Assembly: GCA_052148155.1 (NCBI GenBank)
Contig: JBKQIY010000147.1
Location: 1 to 64,000 of the forward strand
Direction: 5' to 3'
DNA: 64,000 nucleotides
Source: JBBQER01 sp052148155
GTDB taxonomy: Bacteria; Actinomycetota; Acidimicrobiia; IMCC26256; PALSA-610
Within the stretch, counting starts at the first letter, position 1. Each line of letters starts with the position of its first letter. Positions 34,827 through 44,159 of this stretch are shown here, in pieces. The notes under the pieces are model-generated. The model saw only the letters and a list, made by a program, of their open reading frames with translations. It ran no database searches and had not been told where the DNA came from. Made by a program: the position numbers and the translations under genes.

Positions 34827-35990
34827 TCAACGGTCGAAGATCGACACGACCTCCACGTGGAAGGTGTGGGGGAACATGTCGACGAACGTCAGTGCCGTCA
34901 ATGAGAATCCGGCCTGGCGGAGCAACGCGACGTCGCGTCCGAGGCTCGCCGCGTCGCAGCTGACGAGGACGAGACGGCGGGCACCGCTGCCCTGAACGGT
35001 CGCGACACCTTTGCGTCCGAGGCCGCCACGACTCGGGTCGGCGACGACGAAATCGGCAGGGATCGGTGACCATCGTGTGACGTCGGCCGCGACGACGGTC
35101 GCGTCGAACGAACGCAGATTCGTCCGTGCGTCATCGACCGCACTGTTCGACGACTCCACCGCGCTGACCGTCCATCCGCGGCCGCAGAGCACTCCTGCGA
35201 ACAGGCCGACACCGCTGTACAGGTCGAGGGCGGTACCGGTGATCCCGAGCTCGTCGGCCGCGCCGCCGACGATCTTGGCGAGCTCGTCGACCCCGTCGGC
35301 GCGACTCTGAAAGAACGACGCCGCCGAGATGCGCCACCGCTGTCCGGCCGCGTACTCGTGTATGAAGTCGTTTCGCACACCGTCGGGAACTGCGACACGG
35401 ACCCGTTTCGGTGTCGGAACCGCGAGCCGATCACCGGTTCGGCTGCCGCACCGCAGGAGCACCTCGTGGGCGCCGGGATAGCGCGCTTCGGTGATCAAAG
35501 GCAAAAGAAGCGGATGCGCGACCAGACAGTCGTCGACCGCAACCGACGAATGGGAACGCGCCCGACGGAATCCGGCACGGCCGTTCGTGACTCCGGCGCG
35601 CACGGTGGTGCGGTAGGACCATGGTGGCAATGCGACGGTCGGCCCGGTCACGTTCACGTCGAGACGGCCGATGCGCCGCAGCGCATCGAACACGATGTCG
35701 CGTTTGAGCGACTGCTGGGCGCCGACGCTCACGTGTTGCCACTGGCACGCCCCGCATCCTCGAGCGAGTTCCGGGCACGGGGGATCGACCCGATCCGCGG
35801 ACGGTTCGAGCACCTCGAGGACACGAGCGGTCAGATACCCGCGATGTTCGCTGTCAACCGCGACGCGTACCCGTTCGCCGGGTAGGGCGCCGGCAATGAA
35901 GACGACCCGACCGTCCGGCCCACGTGCCATCGCGCGACCGCCGGCAACCATCGCGGTCGGGACAAGCTCGTGCTCGAATGCGTCGGACAT
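34827..35990 (-). CDS. RNA uracil-5 methyltransferase, RlmD/TrmA family
   Basis: A class I SAM-dependent RNA methyltransferase of about 387 residues. An N-terminal TRAM-like strand region (FIAGALPGERVRVAV) precedes the Fe-S cysteines (PPCPELARGCGACQW), as in RlmD/RumA. The catalytic domain has DLYSGVGLFAGVLCGRGW for SAM, VADPSRGGLG (motif IV-like) and the nucleophile in LVSCDAASLGRDVALL. TrmA/RlmD enzymes make 5-methyluridine in tRNA or 23S rRNA; which RNA cannot be told. The ATG at 35990 is preferred; an in-frame GTG at 36017 would add nine residues. Convergent with the SRPBCC gene. Confidence 0.87.
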   Translation of the reverse strand: MSDAFEHELVPTAMVAGGRAMARGPDGRVVFIAGALPGERVRVAVDSEHRGYLTARVLEVLEPSADRVDPPCPELARGCGACQWQHVSVGAQQSLKRDIVFDALRRIGRLDVNVTGPTVALPPWSYRTTVRAGVTNGRAGFRRARSHSSVAVDDCLVAHPLLLPLITEARYPGAHEVLLRCGSRTGDRLAVPTPKRVRVAVPDGVRNDFIHEYAAGQRWRISAASFFQSRADGVDELAKIVGGAADELGITGTALDLYSGVGLFAGVLCGRGWTVSAVESSNSAVDDARTNLRSFDATVVAADVTRWSPIPADFVVADPSRGGLGRKGVATVQGSGARRLVLVSCDAASLGRDVALLRQAGFSLTALTFVDMFPHTFHVEVVSIFDR

Positions 35991-36089
35991 CGCGGTGCGG
36001 ACGGTACTGCGCGACACACGTCGGGACGGTCGGTTCCCGTTCGCCGTCCGGGTCGACGATGCGCATCTCGGCGAGGTCGGGACCGTCGG

Positions 36090-37085
36090 CTACGAGGGTA
36101 CGGCGCTGCGGTAACCCTGAGGGTGAGTGGAGTGCCACGTCCATGCGCTGCGCACAATTTCGTCGAGTCCGTATTTGGCTTCCCATCCGAGCAATGCTCG
36201 AGCGCGACGGTTGTCGGCGTAGACGGCGGTGGGATCACCGGCTCGGCGTGGTTCGAGCCGGGTCGGGAGGTCGACGCCGCTCGCACGACTCGTCGCGGCG
36301 ACGACTTCCAGCACCGACGACCCTGCACCGGTCCCGACGTTGATCACCGTTGTGTCGCCGCCCGCTTCGAGGTAGCCGAGTGCGCGCAGATGCGCATCAG
36401 CGAGGTCTTCGACGTGCACGTAGTCGCGGATCGCGCTGCCGTCGGGGGTCGGATAGTCGGTGCCGTACACCGGAAGCGCCGAGATCTGACCGAGCGCAGC
36501 GATCATCGCGACGGGTACGAGATTCAGGGGCGTGTGCGAATCCTCGCCGAGACGGGCGTCGCTCGACGCTCCCGCCGCGTTGAAGTACCGCAACGCGACC
36601 GAACGCAGTCCGTGACAGGTGCTGAACCATCGCAGCATCTGTTCGACCATCAGTTTACTTTCGCCGTAGGGACTTTCCGGACCGGTGGGATGGTCCTCGT
36701 CTACGGGAAGTTTCTGCGGTGTCCCGTACACGGCGGCCGACGACGAGAACACAATCCGGCTCACGTCGGCATCGCGCAGTGTGTTCAGGAGCTGCAACGA
36801 ACGGGTGACGTTGTTGTCGAAGTACCGCTCTGGTATCACCATTGATTCGCCGGCCGCTTTGTAGCCGGCGAAGTGGACGACCTGGTCGACGTGGTACTCG
36901 TCGATGACGCGCCGTACCAGCGCTGTGTCGGCGATGTCGCCGACCTCGAGCGGCGTGTCGAACAGCGCTTCGGGGTGGCCGTACTCCAAGGTGTCGAGCA
37001 CGACGACGTCGCGGCCGTCGTTGCGTAACGCACGGACGGTATGTGATCCGATGTATCCGGCACCGCCAGTCACCAGCACGCTCAT
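36090..37085 (-). CDS. galE: UDP-glucose 4-epimerase
   Basis: A 331-residue extended SDR that interconverts UDP-glucose and UDP-galactose with bound NAD. Seen: VTGGAGYIGSHTVRAL at the N-terminus, HFAGYKAAGES, the FSSSAAVYG Ser region, YGESK catalytic Tyr/Lys near 144-148, NLVPVAMIAALGQ, and VYGTDYPTPDGSAIRDYVHV, which is strongly diagnostic of GalE. Length is the family norm. Start ATG 37085 gives the exact expected N-terminus. It supplies galactose units for cell-envelope polymers. It is transcribed toward the methyltransferase gene but lies 72 bases upstream of its GTG. Confidence 0.93.
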   Translation of the reverse strand: MSVLVTGGAGYIGSHTVRALRNDGRDVVVLDTLEYGHPEALFDTPLEVGDIADTALVRRVIDEYHVDQVVHFAGYKAAGESMVIPERYFDNNVTRSLQLLNTLRDADVSRIVFSSSAAVYGTPQKLPVDEDHPTGPESPYGESKLMVEQMLRWFSTCHGLRSVALRYFNAAGASSDARLGEDSHTPLNLVPVAMIAALGQISALPVYGTDYPTPDGSAIRDYVHVEDLADAHLRALGYLEAGGDTTVINVGTGAGSSVLEVVAATSRASGVDLPTRLEPRRAGDPTAVYADNRRARALLGWEAKYGLDEIVRSAWTWHSTHPQGYRSAVPS

Positions 37086-37151
37086 CCGACCAGTATGGAT
37101 GACGCGCCGTCGCAGATTCGTGATAGCAGGTCGTCTCCGTAGACTGAACGG

Positions 37152-37589
37152 ATGATCGAGCACGTGATCGAGAAATGGCATGCCTATCTGCGGGGCGGGC
37201 TGGCCGGAGGACTCGACGAACTCCTCGACGACGATGTCGTGTTCTACTCGCCGATCGTGTACACACCGCAGCACGGAAAGGCGATCACCACCCTGTATCT
37301 GCAAGCGGCCGGCCAGACCCTCCCGGGAGACCGGCCGGCGTCTTCGCCAGACAACGACGTTGCGAGCGGCGGCTTTCGCTACACCAAGAGCGTCGTCGCC
37401 GGCGACACGGCGGTCCTCGAGTTCGAAACCACCGTCGAGGGCAAATATGTCAACGGTGTCGACATCATTCGCTGCAACGACGAAGGACGTATCGTCGAGT
37501 TCCGGGTGATGATCCGGCCGTTGCAGGCCGTGAACCTCGTGCACCGGCAGATGGCCGCGTCTCTCGAAATGATGCAGCCACCAGCCTGA
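37152..37589 (+). CDS. NTF2-like/SnoaL-like protein
   Basis: A 145-residue single-domain NTF2-superfamily protein: a helical start (VIEKWHAYLRGGLAGGLDEL), then DDVVFYSPIVYTPQHGK and a sheet ending in FRVMIRPLQAVNLVHRQMA. The pocket residues do not identify the reaction. It is divergent from galE (66 bases between starts) and convergent with the arylsulfatase gene (20 bases). No operon partner. Confidence 0.8.
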   Translation: MIEHVIEKWHAYLRGGLAGGLDELLDDDVVFYSPIVYTPQHGKAITTLYLQAAGQTLPGDRPASSPDNDVASGGFRYTKSVVAGDTAVLEFETTVEGKYVNGVDIIRCNDEGRIVEFRVMIRPLQAVNLVHRQMAASLEMMQPPA

Positions 37590-37608
37590 CGTCCCTGGTC
37601 GGGATCGT

Positions 37609-39897
37609 TCATTGCGTCGCCAGCGCGGCCCGCGCCTCGCCTTCAGGGTCGCGGTAGGACTTCCCGGCCGTTTCGATCACGACATGGTCGAGCACACCGT
37701 TCGGGATGGCCGCGTCGCCGCGGAGCTCCGGCGTGATGGGCGTCATGCGTTGCGCCCCAACGCAGAAGGGATCGACGCCGTAACTGACCGGAGTCGTCAT
37801 CGCGATATGGCCGCGTCCGACCGCGACGTCGCCGTACCAGAGCTCGAGGTCACCGGCGAACCGGCCGGTTGGTGTGAACGTCGCGCGCGCGAGCACCGGT
37901 CCGGAAGGCAGTTCGACACTCGCGGAGACGGTCGTGTATTGCGCTCCGAGCAAGTTGTTCACGTAATGCAGGCGACGACCGGCGATGTAGAGGGCGTAGC
38001 CGCCGCTGTGGCCTCCGTGTCCGACGATCAACCCGTCGCAGGGACCGTCGGAGGAAACGTCGAGCGTCGCGAGGATCTGGAACCGACGGTTACGTAGGTT
38101 CGGCGCGACCGTTTCGGGAATGGAAGAGATGCCCGGGTGGAACACGTAACGTTCGCGCCGCAAACGTCGGTCGCCGAAACGGCCCGGTTGGTTGTTGAGC
38201 GGCAACACGAGATTCCGTTCGGCTTCCGACCACCACAACGCCTGAAGTTCGGCGAGCTTGTCGGGATGTTCGTCGGCGACGTCATGACATTCAGAGAAGT
38301 CAGAAGCGACGTGGTAGAGCTCCCATACGTCGTCGTCGAAGCTGCGTCGTGCGTCGCTGCCGTCATAGGCCATCCGAGCTGGCGGATGGAACACCACTGC
38401 CTTCCATCCGTCGTGGTACAGGGCGCGGGATCCCAACATCTCGTAGTACTGGAGGTGATGGCGCGTCGGCGCCTTCGGCTCGTCGAGCGTATGAGCGAAG
38501 CTGACCCCGTGGAACGGCGTCTGTGTCACGCCATCGATCTCCGACGGCGCTTGGAGTCCGAGGAGGTCGAGCAGCGTCGGGAGCAGATCGATCGCATGGA
38601 CGTACTGGTCACGGATGTCGCCGGACGCGCCGGGCCGGAGGCGGGCGGGCCACGACAGCACGAGAGGGTCGCAGACCCCGCCTTCGTGGGTGTCGCGCTT
38701 GAACCGCTTGAGTGGGGTGTTCCCCGCCCACGCCCATCCCCACGGGTAGTGGTTGTTGGCCCTGGGTGTGCCGAGATCGTCGAGGCGGCGCAGGTTCTCG
38801 TCCAGGCTTTCCGGCACGAAGTTGAAAAAATATTGCTCGTTGAAGGTTCCGCCGGGACCGCCTTCGGCGGACGCGCCGTTGTCGCTCATGACCAGCACGA
38901 GCGTGTTGTCGGTCTCACCCAACCGGTCTATGAACTCGAGCACGCGACCGACCTGCGCGTCGGTGTGCGTGAGAAATCCGGCGTAGACCTCCATCATGCG
39001 CGAGAACAGCCGCCGCTCGCGATCTTCGAGCGACGCCCACGCCGGAACCCACGATGGCCGCTCGGAGAGCTCGGTTCCAGGGGGAAGCAGACCCGACTCG
39101 ATCTGACGTGCGTACACCGCGTCGCGCCACGCATCCCAGCCCTGATCGAAACGACCACGATACGGCTCGATGAACGATGCCGGGGCTTGATGAGGTGCGT
39201 GGCAGGCACCCGGAGCGAAGTACATGAAGAACGGCTTGCCCGGGTCGTAGGCGCGCAGGTCCTTCACGTAGTCGATGGCGTGATCGGCGAGATCTTCGGT
39301 GAGGTGGTAGCCGTCGTCGGGTGTTCGTGGCGGGCGCACCTGATGGTTGTCGTGCACGAGGTCGGGTTGATATTGATCGGTCTCGCCGGCGAGGAAACCG
39401 TAGAAACGTTCGAAGCCGCGTCGCAATGGCCAATGGGTGCGCGGGCCGCCGCAGCTCATCTCGGTGGCGGGAGCCAGATGCCATTTGCCGAGCGCGAACG
39501 TCGCATAGCCGTTGCCGGCCAAGATCTGGGAAAGGAACCCGTTGTTGGCAGGCATGGTGGCGTCGTAGCCGGGAAAGCCTGACGAGAACTCAACGATGCG
39601 AGCCATGCCGTTCGCGTGGTGGTTTCGTCCGGTCATGAGGCACGCCCGGGTCGGTGAGCACAACGCGGTGGTATGAAAGTTGGCGTACCGCAGGCCACGG
39701 CCGGCCAGCCGATCGAAGGTTGGGGTTGCGATGTCGGAGCCGTAGCATCCGAACTGCGCGTAGCCGACGTCGTCGAGCAACACCATCACGACGTTCGGAG
39801 CACCGTCGGGTGGCCGTTCGAGCGGCGGCCACCACGCCACGGAGTCGTCGAATGTACGGCCGATCGTGCCTTCGAAGGTCTTTTCCGTCGCGCTCAT
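37609..39897 (-). CDS. Arylsulfatase (type I, formylglycine-dependent)
   Basis: A 762-residue sulfatase. The signature CSPTRACLMTGRN (near residue 81) contains the CxPxR core whose Cys becomes formylglycine. Metal ligands are visible: the N-terminal VVMVLLDDVGYAQFGCYG (Asp pair) and VMSDNGASAEGG. HLAPATEMSCGGPRTHWPL and the large C-terminal domain with PETVAPNLRNR and EGEARAALATQ fit the long arylsulfatase A-like group. No signal peptide is seen, so it appears cytoplasmic. It cleaves sulfate esters and is, with the alkylsulfatase-like enzyme at 11.1 kb, the second sulfatase of the window. No formylglycine-generating enzyme is in the window. Confidence 0.92.
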   Translation of the reverse strand: MSATEKTFEGTIGRTFDDSVAWWPPLERPPDGAPNVVMVLLDDVGYAQFGCYGSDIATPTFDRLAGRGLRYANFHTTALCSPTRACLMTGRNHHANGMARIVEFSSGFPGYDATMPANNGFLSQILAGNGYATFALGKWHLAPATEMSCGGPRTHWPLRRGFERFYGFLAGETDQYQPDLVHDNHQVRPPRTPDDGYHLTEDLADHAIDYVKDLRAYDPGKPFFMYFAPGACHAPHQAPASFIEPYRGRFDQGWDAWRDAVYARQIESGLLPPGTELSERPSWVPAWASLEDRERRLFSRMMEVYAGFLTHTDAQVGRVLEFIDRLGETDNTLVLVMSDNGASAEGGPGGTFNEQYFFNFVPESLDENLRRLDDLGTPRANNHYPWGWAWAGNTPLKRFKRDTHEGGVCDPLVLSWPARLRPGASGDIRDQYVHAIDLLPTLLDLLGLQAPSEIDGVTQTPFHGVSFAHTLDEPKAPTRHHLQYYEMLGSRALYHDGWKAVVFHPPARMAYDGSDARRSFDDDVWELYHVASDFSECHDVADEHPDKLAELQALWWSEAERNLVLPLNNQPGRFGDRRLRRERYVFHPGISSIPETVAPNLRNRRFQILATLDVSSDGPCDGLIVGHGGHSGGYALYIAGRRLHYVNNLLGAQYTTVSASVELPSGPVLARATFTPTGRFAGDLELWYGDVAVGRGHIAMTTPVSYGVDPFCVGAQRMTPITPELRGDAAIPNGVLDHVVIETAGKSYRDPEGEARAALATQ

Positions 39898-40098
39898 CGT
39901 GCAGCCCTTTGTGTTCGGTGCGGCAATCCCATCGGATAGGACGCGTGCGCCGCAAACCTGTGCCGCCCCAACGGTCCGTTCTTGCGGATCGCCGAGCTCA
40001 CATCACTCGGTGGTGGATGCCCGCCCGGGCCGGCGGAGGCGGTCACGAGTGCCACGACCGCCAACGTTCGCACGCCGCGTGGCCGCATCACGGACATG

Positions 40099-40562
40099 TC
40101 AGTGAGGACGGCGCACGTTCTTGCGAAAAACTGTCGTGTCACTGGCCTCGAATCCGAGGCCGGTGTACAGGCCGGGCGCGGCCTGTCGAAACCGATGGGA
40201 ACGAAGGTCGAACGAGATGACCTCGCTCGGCGCGTCCGCCATTGCGGCAGTGAGAAGCTGCCGGGCGATACCCCTGTGACGAACGGTCTGCTCGACGACC
40301 ACATCTTCGACGTGGAAGCGCAGTCCGGGGAGGTGCTGGTGCGGGACGAGGAGCGTCACTCCACCACCACGTTGTCGTAGCGAGCCACATACACACGGGT
40401 CGGCGATTTGATTTGGGCATCCAAGCGGGCGGGTGTGATCGGATCCCACGCTGGTTTGAGTTGCGGAATGAGCCGATTGATCTGCTCGACCGTCTCAGGA
40501 CTGCTCTCGGTGAGGCGGGAGATGACGACCTGCTCCACTCGCGGACGATACTGCCGCGCCAA
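40099..40562 (-). pseudogene. GNAT acetyltransferase gene split by a one-base frameshift
   Basis: The N-terminal part starts at ATG 40562 (VEQVVISRLTESSPETVEQI) and runs to ARYDNVVVE and a TGA at 40356. In the -1 frame the protein goes on with VTLLVPHQHLPGLRFHVEDV, then VVEQTVRHRGIARQLL (acetyl-CoA loop; RHRGIA is a variant of RxxGxG/A) and LYTGLGFEASDTTVF, a normal GNAT C-terminus. The junction is GTGGTGGTGGAGTGACG; one extra G would restore a continuous ~154-residue GNAT. It may be a true mutation or a homopolymer error, since both halves otherwise look intact. Confidence 0.72.
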
Positions 40563-40766
40563 CGACCGTGCGCAGCATCGCGCACCGGGCGAACGTTGCC
40601 GGTCGTGGCACTCGCCACGGTGACACGCATGGATCGCGCGACCGGCGGCGACGGTTCGCCACGCCCGAGCGGAGCGGTGCCGGACAAGTCGACGCCCCGC
40701 AACGCTGGTGTTGCGACATCACCACCGGTCGACGTTGGCGCGTTTGGGCGACGGGCCCGGCTTTGG

Positions 40767-41333
40767 TTATGCGCCCGACCAGCAGCTCATGATCGTCGCG
40801 GCGATGTTCTGCGCGACGTCGGCACGTGTCGAGGCGGGGACAAAGTTTTGAGAGATTCCGGCCACGTCGACGAGGAGCACCTTGTAGTCCTTGCGGACGA
40901 CGACGTCGTCGTTCGGGGCGAGGAACGCGCCCTGGGCGAGGCCGTTGATGTTCTGTTTCACGCCGTACTTTTTCTCGAGGCTGTCGTAGTACGCGGTCGT
41001 GTCCGCCCAGTTCGCGAGTTCCTTCACCGAGAGCACGATCGACCCGTTCGGATAGACGTAGGTGCACGAATAGAGGTGATTGACCCAGGTCGGGGTCGTG
41101 ACCCGCGTCGTGTTAACCTCGATCGCCGACGCGATCTCCGTGATGGCTTCCGGCTCACAGATCATCTTCGCCGATACCGACGGAGTTGCGCCGGCCGCCT
41201 TGTAGGTGACGGAGGCGGGCTGGGCCTGTTGCGTCCCGACGGACGTCGACGACGAAGAGGAGCTTCCGCCGCCGCAGGCCCCGAGCGTGACCACGGCGGC
41301 GAGACTGACAGCAACCAGACATGTGCGGCGCAT
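40767..41333 (-). CDS. Putative lipoprotein, DUF-type, unknown function
   Basis: A 188-residue exported protein. The start TCLVAVSLAAVVTLGACGGG is a lipoprotein signal with lipobox LGAC, followed by a Ser-rich spacer. The mature domain (AKMICEPEAITEIASAIEVN, YSCTYVYPNGSIVLSV, then ISQNFVPASTRADVAQNIAA) contains three Cys and looks like a compact alpha/beta domain common among actinobacterial lipoproteins. I cannot assign a role. ATG 41333 is selected because the signal begins there. The gene is alone; 40563-40766 downstream of it holds nothing I can call. Confidence 0.72.
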   Translation of the reverse strand: MRRTCLVAVSLAAVVTLGACGGGSSSSSSTSVGTQQAQPASVTYKAAGATPSVSAKMICEPEAITEIASAIEVNTTRVTTPTWVNHLYSCTYVYPNGSIVLSVKELANWADTTAYYDSLEKKYGVKQNINGLAQGAFLAPNDDVVVRKDYKVLLVDVAGISQNFVPASTRADVAQNIAATIMSCWSGA

Positions 41334-41591
41334 ACCGGCCACGGTACCAACCATGTCAGCTGCCGTCCCGGCGGCGGGGCGACCGGCGGGCCTGCGGCGC
41401 ATCGGTCGAGGCCGACGCTGCCGCGGTGGTGTTCGGCCGGCTCGCGTTCGTCGTCGCCCCAGCTTTGGGCTCGGCGTCGGAGCACGAGTCGTGCCAGGTC
41501 CCGCCCGCGACCGTCGAACGACACACCACGGTCGCCGCATGAGCCCAGCCTGGTCAGATCCAGGTGATTCCGGGCGGTGCGACGGGCCCGG

Positions 41592-43061
41592 TCAGGTCGG
41601 TTTGCGCCAGGCTCGTTCGAAGGGCAGACGCCATGCGTCGGGCGCGATCAGTTGATGGATCGCGTTCGGTCCCCACGATCCCGGCGGGTAGGGCCGCACC
41701 GGCGGCGGGTTCTCGAGGAGCGGCTTCGATCGTTCCCACAACCGTTCGATGCCTTCCGCGCTCGTGAACAGTGTGTGATCGCCGCACATGGCGTCGTAGA
41801 TCAAGCGTTCGTAGGCTTCGAGCAGATCGGTCGTCCTGCCGGTCTCGTGCAACGAAAACTGCAAGCTCTGTTTGTCGAGTCGCATACCGGGCCCGGGACG
41901 TTTCCCGTAGAAAGACAGTGAGAGCCTCGACGCGTCGGCAAGGTCGAACGTGAGGTGGTCCGGTCCGTGCGCACCGACGCCCGAGTTGAGCGGGAACATG
42001 CTTTTGGGCGGCTCCCGGAACGCGATCGAGATGATGCGCGCGCCTTCGGCCATGCGCTTGCCGGTCCGCAGATAGAACGGAACACCGGCCCAACGCCAGT
42101 TGTCGATCTCGCAGCGAAGCGCGACGAACGTTTCGGTCTCCGAGTGCGCGCGCACGCCCGGCTCGTCGAGGTAGCCCTCGTACTGCCCGCGTACGACCTG
42201 TGACGGCTCGATCGGGCTCAGGGAGCGGAACACTTTGTTCTTTTCTTCGCCGATGGATCGCGGTTCGAGCGCGGTCGGCGGTTCCATCGCCATGAACGCG
42301 AGCACTTGGAACAGGTGGTTCACCACCATGTCGCGATATGCGCCGGTCTTCTCGTAGAACACGATGCGCTGTCCGATCGAAAGCGTTTCGGGGACGTCGA
42401 TCTGCACGTGGGCGATGTGCTGGCGGTTCCAGATGGGTTCGAAGAGTCCGTTGGCGAAGCGGAACGCGAGGATGTTGAGCGCGGCTTCCTTGCCGAGGAA
42501 ATGGTCGATGCGGAAGATCTGACTTTCGTCGAAGGTCGCGTGCAGCGCTTCGTTCAGTTTCACTGCGCTGGCGAGGTCGGTGCCGAACGGCTTTTCCATG
42601 ATGATGCGGGCACGCTCCGCCAAACCGACCGAGCCGAGACGCTGCACGACGTCTGGCGCAGCGGCGGGCGGGACACTCAAGTAGTGCAGCCGTGCGACTT
42701 CACCGCCGAGTTCGTCTTCGAGTTCTTCGACGATCTTGGCGAGCGCTTCGTTTCCGGCCGATTGACACACGTAGAAGAGCCGGGAGGAGAAGTTGTCCCA
42801 GTCGTCGTCGGGGACGCCGTGGTGGGCGAACTCGTCGAGTGCGCCGCGTGCGTAACTGCGGAATCCGTCGTCGTCGAGGTCGTCGAGCGATGTTCCGACG
42901 ATCCGGCACTCCGGGAGCAGTCCGGCCTGCGCGAGGTGAAACAACCCGGGGAGGAGCTTGCGGCGGGCGAGGTCGCCGGTGGCGCCGAACAGCACCATCA
43001 CATGCGGACGGAGCGGCGATGCCAACAGGTTCGAGTTGATGTCGATCGGATCGGACTGCAT
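41592..43061 (-). CDS. zwf: Glucose-6-phosphate dehydrogenase
   Basis: A 489-residue enzyme that oxidises glucose 6-phosphate to 6-phosphogluconolactone, producing NADPH. The coenzyme motif MVLFGATGDLARRKLLPGL (residues ~22-40) and the active-site RIDHFLGKEAALNILAFR (~173-190) are both intact, followed by EKTGAYRDMVVNHLFQVL and KRMAEGARIISIAFREPPKS. Length is normal. No pentose-phosphate or OPCA genes lie adjacent, which is unusual since actinobacterial zwf often sits with tkt, tal and opcA, so it may be a second copy. Confidence 0.95.
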   Translation of the reverse strand: MQSDPIDINSNLLASPLRPHVMVLFGATGDLARRKLLPGLFHLAQAGLLPECRIVGTSLDDLDDDGFRSYARGALDEFAHHGVPDDDWDNFSSRLFYVCQSAGNEALAKIVEELEDELGGEVARLHYLSVPPAAAPDVVQRLGSVGLAERARIIMEKPFGTDLASAVKLNEALHATFDESQIFRIDHFLGKEAALNILAFRFANGLFEPIWNRQHIAHVQIDVPETLSIGQRIVFYEKTGAYRDMVVNHLFQVLAFMAMEPPTALEPRSIGEEKNKVFRSLSPIEPSQVVRGQYEGYLDEPGVRAHSETETFVALRCEIDNWRWAGVPFYLRTGKRMAEGARIISIAFREPPKSMFPLNSGVGAHGPDHLTFDLADASRLSLSFYGKRPGPGMRLDKQSLQFSLHETGRTTDLLEAYERLIYDAMCGDHTLFTSAEGIERLWERSKPLLENPPPVRPYPPGSWGPNAIHQLIAPDAWRLPFERAWRKPT

Positions 43062-43198
43062 GCGCGACTGCCCCCTACGACGATGTCCCGACCATGCGCC
43101 GGGCCCGTTTCGCCTGGGTTACACGGGAACGATGACCGCGTGAACGAACGTTTGTGACCTTCATCGTCGGGGACGGGCCCGTTCTTAGCCTCGTCGGC

Positions 43199-43960
43199 TC
43201 AGCGCGTCCCGGCGATCGCGATCAGCTCGGCGTACAGGTCGTCCTTTTCGATGATCTCGCCGTGCCGTCCGAACCAGCGACAGACGTTGGTGAGATCTCG
43301 GTGCAGATAGTCGAACGCGTGAGGATTGGTGGTCACGTCGACAGTCTGCGGAAAGTCGATCAGCCACAGTTGGCTGTCCCACCACAGCAGGTTGAACGCG
43401 GACAGGTCGGCGTGGACGAATCCGGCGCCGACCAACAACCTGAGGTTGTCGACGAGTTGTGCGCAAGCGGAGTGGATCTGGCTCGGACCGAGCCTGGCTT
43501 CAGCGAGGCGTGGCGCGGCCTGTCCGGCGTCACCGAGAAACTGCATCAGCAGGCCGTCTCCCCGCGGCCCGACCGGATACGGCGTGTTCACGCCCGCGTG
43601 CCACGCCTGTTGCATCATGTCGAGTTCGTGGCCGGTCCAACGACTGGTCAACAGTTTCTTGCCGTATTTCGTCATCTGTTGCGCGGCGCGCTGGTCTCTC
43701 GACTTGGCGAACTTTCGGCCGTCTCGGTACGCGACATCGTTCATGAACCGATTGCCGCGCTGGAAACCGAGCTCGGCGAGCTCGCCTTTGTGTGTGACCG
43801 TCCGAGGTCGGTAGCGCTTGTGCGCGAGCAGGATTGATCGGCCGTCGTAGGTACGTTCGACGAGGAAGATTTCGGCTTCTTTTCCGGATTTCAGGTTGCC
43901 GAGGTCGCGTTCGACATAGTCGACGTCGTCGGTGATGAGCCATTCGGGTACTGGGCGCAC
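43199..43960 (-). CDS. RIO1-family atypical serine kinase
   Basis: A 253-residue kinase-fold protein. The ATP-binding segment is GNLKSGKEAEIFLVER with the catalytic Lys following in ILLAHKRYRP, the catalytic loop is GFVHADLSAFNLLWW (Asp and Asn as in RIO kinases), and the metal Asp is in WLIDFPQTVD. The N-terminal winged helix of eukaryotic Rio1 is missing, as in other bacterial members. RIO kinases act in ribosome maturation in eukaryotes and archaea; the bacterial role is not settled. GTG 43960 has AAGAAGG upstream. It lies 61 bases after a small Cys-containing leader peptide. Confidence 0.88.
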   Translation of the reverse strand: MRPVPEWLITDDVDYVERDLGNLKSGKEAEIFLVERTYDGRSILLAHKRYRPRTVTHKGELAELGFQRGNRFMNDVAYRDGRKFAKSRDQRAAQQMTKYGKKLLTSRWTGHELDMMQQAWHAGVNTPYPVGPRGDGLLMQFLGDAGQAAPRLAEARLGPSQIHSACAQLVDNLRLLVGAGFVHADLSAFNLLWWDSQLWLIDFPQTVDVTTNPHAFDYLHRDLTNVCRWFGRHGEIIEKDDLYAELIAIAGTR

Positions 43961-43990
43961 ACACGCCTTCTTTCGGGCTTCGGAGGTACG

Positions 43991-44006
43991 GGACGCGCAG
44001 GCGTCC
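43991..44006 (-). promoter_or_regulatory. Hairpin between leader peptide and RIO kinase
   Basis: GGACGC and GCGTCC form a perfect 6-bp stem with a four-base loop, placed between the leader peptide stop and the ribosome site of the RIO kinase. Position and strength suit an attenuator or ribosome-site-masking element responsive to translation of the leader. No U run follows the stem, so translational rather than intrinsic termination control is more likely (inference). Confidence 0.45.
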
Positions 44007-44021
44007 TCCCTCGACCCGAGC

Positions 44022-44072
44022 TCAGCAGGCGGTCGGGACGCGGCAGAGGGCGCTCGTGACGAAGATGTTCAT
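44022..44072 (-). CDS. Cys-containing leader peptide (16 residues)
   Basis: An ATG with a strong ribosome site (AAGGAGGG, eight bases before) starts MNIFVTSALCRVPTAC and a TGA. The small size, Shine-Dalgarno strength and SALCR core resemble the short Cys/Arg leader peptides placed upstream of sulfur-metabolism genes in actinobacteria, where slow translation at Cys controls the following gene. Here the next gene is a RIO kinase, 61 bases downstream, not an obvious sulfur gene. Both Cys codons are TGC. No other leader of this type was noticed in the window. Confidence 0.6.
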   Translation of the reverse strand: MNIFVTSALCRVPTAC

Positions 44073-44114
44073 CGGACACGCCCTCCTTTCCGGTCGGCGA
44101 CCGATGAAGTTTCG

Positions 44115-44157
44115 CCCTCGTCTCTCCCGAGGTCAATCGAATAACCCGTTTACGGGC
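44115..44157 (-). promoter_or_regulatory. Promoter region of the leader peptide/RIO kinase transcript
   Basis: On the minus strand TTGACC (44129-44134) resembles a -35 box about 60 bases before the leader start; a clear -10 is not seen. Immediately upstream an inverted repeat CCCGT-AA-ACGGG (44146-44157) may bind a regulator. The patch is richer in A/T than the flanking genes. Confidence 0.35.
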
Positions 44158-44159
44158 TT

